This document shows positions 54,384 to 64,000 of a stretch of 64,000 nucleotides of DNA, piece after piece. This stretch comes from Taxillus chinensis. Lineage: Eukaryota; Streptophyta; Magnoliopsida; Santalales; Loranthaceae. Every line of letters starts with the position of its first letter. Positions within the stretch are counted from its first letter, which is position 1. Under the pieces are notes generated by a model. That model was not told the origin of the DNA. It worked only from the letters and a program-made list of their open reading frames with translations, and did no database searches. The translations under genes and the position numbers were made by a program. The stretch covers positions 50,512,996 through 50,576,995 of the forward strand of contig CM042090.1 in NCBI GenBank assembly GCA_023512835.1, in the 5' to 3' direction.

Positions 54384-57300
54384 ATGGTCTAGTGGTCTAG
54401 GTGGCCTAGGGTAGTGGGCGGACTTGGTTATCTTGAGTCCTTTGGAGGAGCCTGGAGGGACATGCCTGATCAACATGGTCCTCTTTGAGCCTCCAAGGTG
54501 TACTTGGGGTAGTCCAGTCTTGTGGTAGGATTTGCATGCATTGGCATTAGGGCACTAGTTGCATTGGTTGTTGTATGTGAAGGTGTGGATACCTGTGCAA
54601 ATTTTAATTGTGATAAAAGAAAAATATGAATAATGTGATAAGGTGAGAACTGTGCAACTCTGATTTTATTTGAAGTACCTTGAGCATGACTACAAGGAAA
54701 GGTCCTTGTTTAACTGAACTGTGTGCTTATGGAATGGATGCTTGCATGGATAAAAGGTTTGAACATGATAAAGTTTCAATTGTGCAACTCTGAAATTTTG
54801 TGATGGTTCGAGCATGAAAACATGGAAAAGAATTTGTGGTATTGAAACTGAGTACTTGCGAACGTGAAGATTGTGAAATGTGAACTGTTAATAAAATAAA
54901 ATAATAATAATCAAGAAAGAAATAAATAAATAAATACATTAAATTAAATATGTAATAATGTTGGTGTTCTGTGAAGGATTGAGCATGTGTTAAGCCGATG
55001 GAGTGTAAATTTGTTTGGCATGGTGTGCAATAAACAAGGTTATGAGCAATGTGGTGGAGTGTAAATTTGTATAGTCTGTGAGATTTGTTTGGTAAATTTG
55101 TAAATTTGTGTGGTAATAATGCGTCTTATAGCTTAAGTCGCTAGTCGGTAGTGGTCTTGCGATTGTTGGGATCATTTAGTGTTAACTGGAGCACTATCTT
55201 TTCGCTTAACCAATGTTTCTGGAAACTATAAGCCGTGCGACTATTGAGGTAACAGAGGAGGCCGCGACCCAGGTTGGGCAAGTGAGAGAGAGCTGCAGGC
55301 TGAAGGTGATAAACAAATCACGGCAGAGGTTGGCGTCTTGAGCTCGATTATTCCAGAGGTTGGCTGTCAGCCCTCAACACCCCCCCCCCGTTTGAGTCCT
55401 GTTTCTCGAAAGATTGCGCTTGTTGTGGACAACCGGGGCACTGGAACAGAGAGTGTGCCAAGGAGCACCGATGTCGCCTCTGTGGAAAAGTAGGACGTCT
55501 TCGTACGATCTGTTTAGTAGGACCGGAAGTGATGCTAGGGGATTGGCTCGGCGAGCTAGGGGTAAAGCTCAACGCCGAGTCCCGATTTGGAGGCAGGAGG
55601 ACTACCCAAGGAGGCCAGGTGGAAAAGCAAGACAGAACTTCATTGGTGGTATCGTGCCCCTTTGGTGGGTTGTCGGTTGAGTCTCGTACTAGTTATGTGA
55701 GGCAGGGTGGACTTTATCATGTCCCGTTTGAGTTAGCATTTCGAATGGATGTGGTTGGTGACCTGTTAGGGAATAAATAAGTAAAAAGAGTAAATATAGA
55801 TTTATAACGCTAGAAGAATAATAAGTAACTAATGAGTATCTAGGTGTTGATTTTATAAGTGAGTGATATTCAATTTTGGCACATGTGGATAATCAAAGTA
55901 ACCAAATCTTGTGGCAACCCTTTTTCTAGTGGGAGGGAATTTAGACTGGCTAGCTAGTAGAGCTTGAGGTGTGAGGTGATGGCTTGTGGGTTATTGTGTG
56001 ACACGTCCTTGGCAACCTTGATCAATAGAAACATGTTCTTCAGCAGATAGAGGTGTGTGTTGGAGTACTGCTTAAAAGGGATATTCCTATGGTTACCTTT
56101 CTTTTCCAAGCGTTGTGGTTGAGGGGAAAACGCAGCTAGTATAGCCTGCTCTTAGAGTCTTTGAAGCGTTATCTTGTTGGCTAGAGTGGTCGTTGCAAGT
56201 TCCGGTTAATAACTATATGGGTGTTCGGGTTCTCCTGGATGGTCAAGCGGTGGCCATGTTTGTCGAGTGTGAAAGACCATGAGTGATGTTCTTAGAACAT
56301 GTTGTGAAATGGGGATGCACACGTGTAAAATGTGAAGTGTTCTGGAGCTCAACTATCGGCTATGAGTGGGTTTTGAGGGTTATGCCCGGTGCATCAACTT
56401 GGTAAAAAGAGGTAAGCAAGTGAGATTTGGCAGGCCTTGTTCGGGCTATCTTTCTCTAGGGACTAAGGGTGTGCTTTTGCGTGGTAGGGCCATTCCTTCG
56501 GTTCGTATCTTGTGGGAGTAGGCTTAGAGGAGGAGAGAAGGTGTAAGGCTGGTACGTTCTACTGGTCAGGTGTCCTGTGTTCCGTTGCTTGTGTTGCAAA
56601 TGTGCTGGAAATTTGGTATTGTGTTGTTGTATGTATTGCATTCGTGGTAAAGGTATACAACGAGTTACTACATGTGGGTGTTGTGACATGTGCGTAGAGA
56701 AGGATGAGGTGTAGTGTATTAGAATATTAAATGTGGTGTGAGGATGAAGGAGAGTGTTCTAGGTGATGTTGTGTATGTTATACCTTGTCTAGTGCGATGG
56801 CCGGCTAAGCTAAATATTAAAGTGTTGTTGTGCTGGAAAAAGGTTGTTTGATGCCCGAGTTGAGTCGGTTGTGACATTTTTGCTTGGACGGGGTGTTAGT
56901 GCTACTCCTTGAGGAGAGATTTATGTCGGACAGATGTCACAAAGGTGTATGTTTTAGAGCAGTGGTGGTAGACGGATGACCTCCATCTGTACTCCTTGGA
57001 AACCTTTCAGGTGCAGTATAACGGGGTAAGTGAGATGGTTCATGCCATCAAGGTGTTGGGGTGTTTGGGAGTAACGTGGAAGTCCCGAATCAGGAGTTTG
57101 CATGTCTTGTTTCTTATGCCTACCCGGAGGAATTGTAGTGACCACGATGAACCGAGGTTAAAGCCTGAGTATTTCTTGGCCCATTTGAGTGTTTCATTGG
57201 TGTGTAGGAATAGAACGTGATGGTTGGTATGGCGGAGATGGTGGGAGATTCCCTTGTGACCTATGAGTGGTGACACAGAGGATTCCGTTGTTGTCATGTT

Positions 57301-57879
57301 GCAGGTAGGAGAGTTTTCCATGGTGGAGAGAACTATGTTGTTGGTACCTACCCATCGTCAAAGGATTCCTATCGCATGGAATGTCTGCCGACTGAGTAAG
57401 GCGTTATCACTTGGGTTGTAACAGAAGCCTCAGTTCGTGAAGGCTGTGTGAGACCTTGGTGGATCCCTATCTGACCGTAGTCAGAGAGGTGTTATTTGTG
57501 TGGCGTTCTGGTTCATGGGATTCTTTGGTAGATTCTCACCGTTGGTGACTGGTGTTAGCCCGATCGTAGTTTTTAGTCTTGCCGTGGTTGTGTCTGGTAC
57601 TGAATTTGTCATCCCTGGGCTCCATTGGGCATCATGTTGACTGTAACCAAATGGAAACTTCATCCTAGTATAGCTGTGTCCTGGATTGTCAGCTGTGGCA
57701 AGCCATCATTGGTGCTGGTTGGGTTTTAATGTGGCTTGCTAGCAGATGTATTCTTCGGATCCCTAAGCCTGTTCTACGTTCGCGTGAGGGGATTCAGCTG
57801 TGATGCTGGTGCTGCTGTGGTGATATCAAATGTGGCACTGTGATTGTGGTTTACATCATGCTCTTATCCCGTTTGTTTG
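54384..57879 (+). other. Interior of gypsy-B with a gag zinc-knuckle remnant
   Basis: The leader 54384-54560 matches gypsy-E. A/T-rich 54880-55100. At 55412-55500 a frame reads CACCGQPGHWNREC, a good CCHC knuckle, then CRLCGKVGR, a second knuckle with His lost; it matches the double knuckle of gypsy-E gag, but the capsid part is missing. The rest (55680-57879) has no recognisable domain and is collinear with gypsy-2 (for example 56990-57330 with 33050-33400 reversed). A C-run lies at 55380-55389. Confidence 0.72.
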
Positions 57880-58242
57880 TGTCACGCCCCCAAATTCTGA
57901 GCACACAGAATCAGGAACGCGACGTCCCCACGCCCACTCCAGGGGTCGAGGGGTTGGAGACTGATCCATTGCTGAACAATACTACAACGGGGGTAGCATT
58001 GTACTTACCGGTGGTCCAGACACAACATGCAAACGACCAATAATTATATCAGTGCAATCAATATTACTGAATTTAATCAACACCACAAACACAGGTAGCA
58101 AGGTCCAGTTATCCAAGTTTATACAACTGTCACGGACCCAAGTCCGAAAATAAAATAAATAAATAGATACCAAGTTCATAAAAGGAATCCTAAAGATGTC
58201 CCAACCTGATCTGCTATGGCTCCACCGGCTACTCCCTACAAC

Positions 58243-58953
58243 CTGTAGAAAAATAGAGATAAAGTAGGGTGAGCACGAACGCCCAGTAGGTGACTCCCAT
58301 ACTCGCTACCAACACACATAAAATCCTATGTCTATATGAACAAGTGTATGCTTGTGCCTGTGTAGTGTCACATCTATCTCAATAAAATTTTCACAACATA
58401 CATAGAACATCCACACTTTTAGATCATCAATAGCTCACAGCGGCAACCATGCCGTTCACGAGATCTCCGCTACCATCTCCGGATATTCGAAACACAAACT
58501 GACAGCCATATGTGGGACCTGTGGTATCCTGATGATAACCTGCCTCATATGGGACCTGGGTTACCAGCCACAAAGGGGACCCGCGGCCTCTTGCCCGTCC
58601 GTGGGACCCGCGTTACCCAACCAATTTTCATTTCAAAACCCACACCAAATTATCACATGTCCACATACGCAATTCATAAACACCAATTTAATCACGTCCA
58701 CACATAATCATTAAACAAAGTTTCCAATAGTCACAACTCGCTACTACAGCCTTTCGAGCACTAAGATTTCCGACCTAGCACTATCTGATCGCAAACGACA
58801 GTAATATATATATATATATATATACATATGTATATATATATATATGTATATATACCCATCCGACAAAATAATATTAATTACAATTATTCTCCTTCATTTA
58901 AAAAAATATTTTTTACAAATTACATCTACATATATATATATATATAAACATCC

Positions 58954-59021
<68 letters not shown>

Positions 59022-59650
59022 AACAAAATTTTAAACATGGACCGACCCACAAGGGGTCGGCCCAACACGCCCACGCCAGCCCACTAGGGTTGGCGAGGGT
59101 CCAGGAGAAACAAAGATGGGGCACCGCCGCCCCATCTCTCTCTACGTCGCCCGTGGCGCACCGGACGAACCAGGGAGGGGAAAGAAAAAAAAACGTTTTT
59201 TTGACGCCGTCGTCTCCTTTCCGACACGCTAGCATGGCTCGAAAATCAGGCCTGCCGCCGTCCTCTTCATGATCTACACGGCGGACGGCCGATTCGCGGC
59301 GCGCGGTCAACCCTCTGGGACAGCAGTGATGCCGCCGCCTCTATCTCGCCGTACAGGATGACGCTCGCCGTCACCACACCGGACGGCGTCGGCTGCTGCT
59401 GCTTCAACTCCTCCATCAACTCCGCGCGGCGCAAGAAGACACTTGGGCAGTGCCGACGCTGCTATCCGTCCTTCGCTCATAACCCCGGCAACGCACGCAA
59501 GACGACGGTGGCTATATGTAACGTATTTTGTTATATGTAATTGTTTACCTATTTAGTCGTACATGTACATATAACGATCTCGCCCACATAAACTCTTGTT
59601 CCCGCAACATGAGAAATCAAGAAACAAGAAGCAACAATGGAATCACCTAC
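58243..59650 (-). other. Candidate LTR-contained intron in gypsy-D
   Basis: 1408 bp between donor-like CAG|GTAGG and a pyrimidine-rich CTACAG acceptor. The CTACTGGGCGTTCGTGCTCA block before the acceptor is a diverged form of the CTACTGAGCTGTGGTTGCTC block of the other LTRs. Confidence 0.4.
58803..59021. repeat. (TA)n microsatellites in gypsy-D LTR
   Basis: Two long TA-dinucleotide tracts (58803-58857 and 58929-59021) separated by an A/T-rich spacer; typical slippage DNA. Confidence 0.95.
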
Positions 59651-60042
59651 CTGAATCAAACTCGGAAGGTCAAGAACACGAAATCTTCAACACTGCTCTG
59701 TCTCTCTCTCTCTCTCCAGCCAGACACTGTGCACACGCAACGAAAGTAGGGTTTAACCCTAGTTTTCCCCCTATTTATACCCATATAAATCTATATATTA
59801 ATAGATTTATAATATTAATAATAGTAATAATCAATAATAATAATAATTTGATTAATAATCATGATAATTAATAATAATAGCTAATATTCGTAAATAAGGT
59901 ATTAACGTCACAATAACTATAAACTTAAAAAAAAAATATTAAAATAATCATAATAGTATTAACATAACGCATGCCAATAAACTCCAAATATTTTAATAGT
60001 AATTATACCTTAACACACGTCACCTAGGTACGAGTCTTTACA

Positions 60043-60078
60043 TCCTCCCCACCTTAGGACTTTTCGTCCCCGAAAAGG
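60043..60078 (-). promoter_or_regulatory. Polypurine tract of gypsy-D
   Basis: Minus-strand TAAGGTGGGGAGGA abuts the LTR; CGGGGACGAAAAG precedes it. Confidence 0.8.
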
Positions 60079-60269
60079 TAAATCACCTCTAATGGAAATA
60101 GTTATGCACAACCTAGCTACAAAAGCATAATAAACAAAACAACACCCGTGAACAAAGTAACCACCAGCACATCAAACCACACACAACCAAATCACAACCA
60201 TAATCACAATAAACAAAACAACAAGATCAACTACCTCAAGGCACGATAAAGATTTGACACCCTCCCCAC

Positions 60270-61606
60270 CTCGGGAGATCGTTTCGTCCTCGAACAGCTC
60301 GGGGTGAAGAACACGCATCTGACTCTCGCGTTCCCAGGTCTGCTCTTCCATGTTGCGGTGACGCCACAAAACACGAACCAACGGAATTGTCTTGCCCCGC
60401 AAGACCTGCTCCCGACGATCTAAAATCTAGACTGGCGCCTCCACAACAGAACCATCATCTGCTAAGTCTATCTCACGCCAATCGAGCACATGGGAAGGAT
60501 CTAGATAATATTGCCGCAGTTGGGAGACATGGAAAACATCATGAACACGAGCCAACTCGGGTGGTAACTCCAAACGATAGGCTACCGGTCCCACAACTGC
60601 AATGATAGGGAAAGGACCCACAAATCGAGGTGAGAGTTTGGAGCCTCGCCCAAACCGTCTGTGACCCCGCCGTGGCGAGACTCGCAAGAACACGCGGTCC
60701 CCTACGACGAATCGAAGCGGCCCGCCGCCTATCAGGCATAAGACTTCGGCGACTCCGGGCCGTCAATATCCGCTGTCGGATCAGCTGAACCAACTCGGTA
60801 GTCTCCTGAACCAAATCGGGACCCAAAACAATCGTCGTTTTGCCTGGCCCAACACGAGAGGGGAGCGACACGGTCGCCCATACAATGCCTCATATGGCGC
60901 CATTCCTATCGTAGCCTGGTAGCCGTTGTTATAGGAGAACTCTACCAAGGGAAGGTGAGCCTCCCAACAACCTCCAAAATCCAATACACAAGCACGGAGC
61001 ATATCCTCGAGAATCCGAATAGTGCGTTCGGACTGGCCATCTGTCCGTGGGTGGTAAGTCGTACTCGATTCACTCGGGTGCCCAAAGCACGCCGTAGTCG
61101 CCGCGAATCGCTGAAGTGAACCGTGCATCCCTATCGAGACAATCGATAACGGCACACCATGCAACCGTACCACTACATCGACATAACGTTGCCCCAAGGT
61201 CCGGACCAGATCGGTCTCACGAATCGGAATAAAGTGGGCAGATTTCGTCAAACGGTCAATAACAACCCAAATAGTATCATGACCTCTAGAACGAGGAAGC
61301 CCTGTGACGAAGTCCATAGTCACATGGTCCCACTTCCACTCGGAACAGTAACGATCGCAACTCACCGGCAGACCGCAAATGCTCGCCCTTGACTGCTGGG
61401 CACGTTAAACACCGTCGAACAAACTCCGCAATGGCTTTCTTAAGGCCCAACCACCAAAATGGCCGAACAAGATGATACATCTTCGTTCCTCCAGGATGAA
61501 CAGCCAAACGAGAATGATGAAATTCCCGTAAAACGCTTCCCGAAGAGGAGATGGAACAAACAATTGACCTCGATAGCGCAGAAACATGGTCGAATCCTCT
61601 GTCCAA
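60270..61606 (-). pseudogene. gypsy-D integrase
   Basis: From the N-terminal side: HHCC zinc site (HHSRLAVHPGGTKMYH...CLTCPAVKGEH, about 61430-61530), core WDHVTMDFVTGLPRSRG with first Asp, then a frame disturbance so that the second Asp block (expected SDRD) reads SIGMHGS, then Glu in DGQSERTIRILEDML and EFSYNNGYQATIGMAPYEAL. The C-terminal part is in the 60427-60693 frame ([32 protein letters not shown]), then a TAG and RGKTIPLVRVLWRH, TWERESQMRVLHPELFEDE. No chromodomain is obvious. Inactivated by the frameshift pair and stop. Confidence 0.88.
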
Positions 61607-61878
61607 TCAGCGAAAGTACGGCGGTCTGAATCCGATCTCGGATGACCTCACACTTAAGATCCCCCAACCGACCTTCAATAACCTGACGCCGCAACTCGGG
61701 CACCGCTATAACCACACTCAGCATACCTGTCTTGCTCCTTGTATTGGCCGCAACCTCGGAGAAGCAAGTTGCCCCATCATCTCCCATTCCTTGACAAGAC
61801 AGAGAGCCACCGTGGCCTGGCTCTTCCTGGCTCAAGGCATCGCCTACTACATTTCCCTTCCCCGGTGTATACTGAAGG

Positions 61879-62406
61879 TCAAACCCGGAATCGCCGCATA
61901 TACTCCACCCAACGCCTCTGTCGGAGATTCAAATCCCGTTGAGAAAATATGTACTGTAAGCTCTTGTGGTCGGTGTATACCACAAACTTCTCCCCAAGGA
62001 GATAAGTGCGCCAACTCTTCAATGCAAAGATCACTCGAGCTAGCTCCAAATCGTGCGTGGGGTAATTTTTCTCATGGGTCCTCAATTGACGGGAACCATA
62101 AGCAATAACCCGTCCTTCCTGCATAAGTACACAACCCAGACCAACATTTGAGGCATCGCAATAGACCTCATAGGGTACACCCTCCTGTGGGAGGACCAGG
62201 ATAGGTGCTGAAGTCAATCTGGCCTTCAACTGACTAAAAGCATTCTCACAGGCATCCGACCAGACAAATCGTACTCCCTTTCGGGTCAAGCTAGTCATCG
62301 GTGCAGCTAAATGGGAGAAGTCCTTCACAAATCTCCTGTAATAACCGGCCAACCCCGAAAAACTCCGAATCTCAAAAACATTCGTTGGCCGCTTCCAAGA
62401 CATCAC
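61879..62406 (-). pseudogene. gypsy-D RNase H
   Basis: The frame covers the RT-thumb/connection [19 protein letters not shown] and the RNase H core: [47 protein letters not shown]. Catalytic Asp/Glu positions are present. Continuous with RT except for a frameshift near 62410; the WKRPTNVFE start matches the Tekay WE-PTNV boundary. Confidence 0.92.
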
Positions 62407-62425
62407 GCCTCAATCTTGCCAGGAT

Positions 62426-63369
62426 CTACTTGTGATACCCTCCGATGATACCACGTGCCCTAAGAACTTCACCCTCTCGCAACCAAAAGTCACACTTCGT
62501 GAATTTTGCGTATAGCCTATGGTCCCTCAACGTCTGCAACACCACATGTAAGTGCTCTTCATGCTTAATCGCTGTCCGGGAATAAATCAAGATATCATCT
62601 ATAAAGACCACCACGAACTGATCAAGGTAAGGTGTAAAGATCTGGTTCATCAATCCCATAAACACCGCTGGGGCATTTGTGAGCCCAAAGGGCATCACTA
62701 ACCACTCATAATGGCCATATCTGCAATCGAAGGCCGTCTTCGGGATGTCCGACTCCCGCACACGCAATCGATGGTATCCGGATCTCAAATCAATCTTGGA
62801 AAACCAACGGGCACCCCCGAACCGGTCAAACAAATCATCGATCCTCGGTAGTGGGTATCTGTTCTTCATGTCACCTGGTTCAACCGTCGGTAGTCAATAC
62901 ACAACCGGAGCGAACCATCCGCCTTTTTGGCGAATAACACCGGAGCACTCCAAGGCGAACTACTTCGTCTAATAAAACCACGCGCCAAAAGATCGTCAAT
63001 CTGCCTCTTGAGCTCTCGAAGCTCAACTGGTGCCATCCTGTAAGCTGCCAATCTGATAGGTGTCGTCCCTGGTAGTAACTCAATCGAAAAGTCCACCTCT
63101 CTCTCTGGTGGTAATTCAACCAAGTCCTCGGGAAATACATCAGAAAACTGATTCACCACCTTAGGTAACACCACTTTACCCTCCTGCTGGGGATCAACTA
63201 GAGTTAGTCTGGCTAACTGATGAGTTACGTCACCCCATCCTTGCTTCAAAGGCCCCAATTTGCACGCATCATCTGACCACTCACCCATGAAGGTGCCTCG
63301 AGTACCCTCAGGTGTGAGGAAGGTCACTCGTCGTCTATAACACTCAATCACTGCCTCCACACGGGTCAA
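62426..63369 (-). pseudogene. gypsy-D reverse transcriptase
   Basis: Two frames joined by a frameshift at about 62868. The first (62866-63369) has [39 protein letters not shown] and [13 protein letters not shown]. The second (62426-62869) has [34 protein letters not shown] and catalytic FIDDILIYS. All RT motifs are present and close to Tekay consensus. One indel keeps it from being a single ORF. Confidence 0.93.
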
Positions 63370-63662
63370 CCAGGTCCCATACCCAAAATCACATCAAATG
63401 CATCAAAGTGCATCACATAAAGGTTATACCGGAGGTCGACACCTCCTAGAGTAACCTCACATCCCGAACAGACCCTATTGATCACCACCAGGCCCCCAAC
63501 GGGTGTATCAACCACCAGGGGCTGATCAACAGTAGTACAATCCAACTCTAATCCCTCAACAGTTGAGTGTGCAATAAAAGAATGTGTAGCACCAGTGTCA
63601 ATCAAGACAGTACAAATAGTGCGTGAAACCAAAATCGTACCTCTCACAAGCCTGGCCCTTGT
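63366..63662 (-). pseudogene. gypsy-D protease
   Basis: Aspartic protease motif VLIDTGATHSFIA and the downstream FDVILGMGP loop. The frame is open and overlaps the RT frame by four bases, so a frame shift lies between them. Processes gag-pol. Confidence 0.9.
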
Positions 63663-63899
63663 CTCGCCTCGTCAACCGGTGGAACTTCTACCTCTCTCGT
63701 CGGTGATAGCATAGTTCCTCCCCTTCTGCACACTACCGCTGGCCTGACTCGTCATAGCTCGATCATTCTGTCCCTTCTGAGCCTGGGCCTCCCGCTGAGG
63801 CTGCTGAGTAGCAGGCCGTCCCTGTACCGACTGCCCTGACTGAGCTGGTCTCTGATATGGAGCACCGCTCCTCTGACCCTGGTCACGAGGTCGATGTGG

Positions 63900-64000
63900 C
63901 CCCGCAACACTAGCTGAGCTGGCAGAAGGACACTCTCCTATCCTGTGTCCTAGTCCCCCACATCGAAAGCACTTGAGTGGGTTGCCATTTTTCCGCCTAC
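63900..64000 (-). CDS. gypsy-D gag, zinc knuckle end (partial)
   Basis: Minus strand reads CFRCGGLGHRIGEC (codons 63930-63971), a canonical CX2CX4HX4C nucleocapsid knuckle, preceded by basic RRKNG at the window edge. The linker to the protease (63665-63900) is Gln/Pro/Arg-rich. The rest of gag is outside. Confidence 0.85.

Larger units (their letters stand above)
52555..57879 (+). mobile_element. gypsy-B: 5' LTR and interior of a gag-pol-less gypsy element
   Basis: 5' LTR 52555-54368, PBS 54372, leader as in gypsy-E, then an interior without intact genes up to 57879, where gypsy-D is inserted at a site matching gypsy-2 near 32545. The interior is collinear with gypsy-2 in reverse. The rest should reappear beyond the window. 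Confidence 0.88.
57880..60042 (-). repeat. 3' LTR of gypsy-D
   Basis: 2163 bp; plus-strand ends TGTCACGCCCCC...GAGTCTTTACA. TATA GGGTATAAATAGG on the minus strand (59771-59783), donor-like CAG|GTAGGTGATTCC at 59650, acceptor TTTTTCTACAG|GTTG at 58243, preceded by GCTCACCC. Long (TA)n tracts at 58803-58857 and 58929-59021. A GC-rich patch at 59040-59510 gives spurious ORFs. Confidence 0.88.
57880..64000 (-). mobile_element. gypsy-D: Tekay-like Ty3/gypsy element, 3' LTR and most of gag-pol (5' end outside window)
   Basis: Minus strand. 3' LTR 57880-60042, polypurine tract, then pol in reverse order up to a gag zinc knuckle at the right edge. RT and protease frames are nearly intact, with a few frameshifts and one stop in pol, making it the best-preserved gypsy pol here and probably among the youngest insertions. 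Inserted in gypsy-B; candidate TSD GTTTG (57875-57879). Confidence 0.92.

Noticed and set aside
58894..59310. ORF of 138 codons on the minus strand
   Set aside because: Lies in the gypsy-D LTR; half of it is TA-repeat Tyr-Ile runs, the rest a GC-rich patch.

Overview
The window looks like nuclear DNA of a flowering plant made almost entirely of nested retrotransposons. I see no convincing single-copy host gene, tRNA, rRNA or CRISPR array. Evidence: Ty1/copia (Sirevirus-type) and Ty3/gypsy (chromovirus/Tekay-type) polyproteins, four or more primer-binding sites matching plant initiator tRNA-Met (TGGTATCAGAGC), LTRs with plant-style TATA boxes and AAACCCTA-type boxes, and A+T-rich spacers. The species cannot be told from the sequence.

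Layout. (1) 1-7728, minus strand: a decayed copia element (copia-1) with its 5' LTR at 6596-7728, gag, a pol that lacks integrase, and an extra ORF downstream of pol cut by the window start. It sits in (2) a minus-strand gypsy chromovirus (gypsy-0, 7729-15226), which is itself split by a GC-rich LINE (about 9771-14725). (3) 15227-20308, plus: gypsy-E, with LTR, PBS and a gag pseudogene; its gag holds a solo LTR (18547-20286, TSD ACAAC) and is then broken by copia-M. (4) copia-M (minus): 3' LTR at 20309-22325 and body at 48747-52118. (5) copia-P (plus, 22326-48741, TSD TCATC) is a near-complete Sirevirus-like element inserted into the LTR of its own relative M. P carries a solo LTR (X, 26060-28343, TSD CCAAG) and a full gypsy-2 (minus, 29487-38491, TSD TAACC). 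(6) M is interrupted at 52119 by a gypsy LTR (A), A at 52555 by gypsy-B, and B at 57880 by gypsy-D (minus), whose pol runs off the right edge. The nesting order gypsy-0 > E > M > (P > X, gypsy-2) and M > A > B > D can be read from the junctions.

The most interesting content is in copia-P, copia-M and copia-1. Downstream of pol, P carries a roughly 1000-codon sense-strand ORF ending in a Ulp1/C48-like cysteine-protease domain with the full His-Asp-Gln-Cys set in Ulp1-like spacing. M carries a second copy, and the diverged copia-1 keeps a homologous N-terminal domain at the same place. In both families the ORF is preceded by its own TATA-like box and a pyrimidine-rich leader, as if a gene had been captured with its promoter.

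A second signal lies in the gypsy LTRs. Several distinct LTRs (E, solo B-type, X, gypsy-2, B, D) share a splice-donor-like AG|GTAGG, a conserved branch-point-like GCTCACC block and a pyrimidine-tract CAG acceptor, i.e. a possible intron inside the LTR that contains a family-specific minisatellite. They also share a hairpin just before the PBS whose stem shows compensatory changes.
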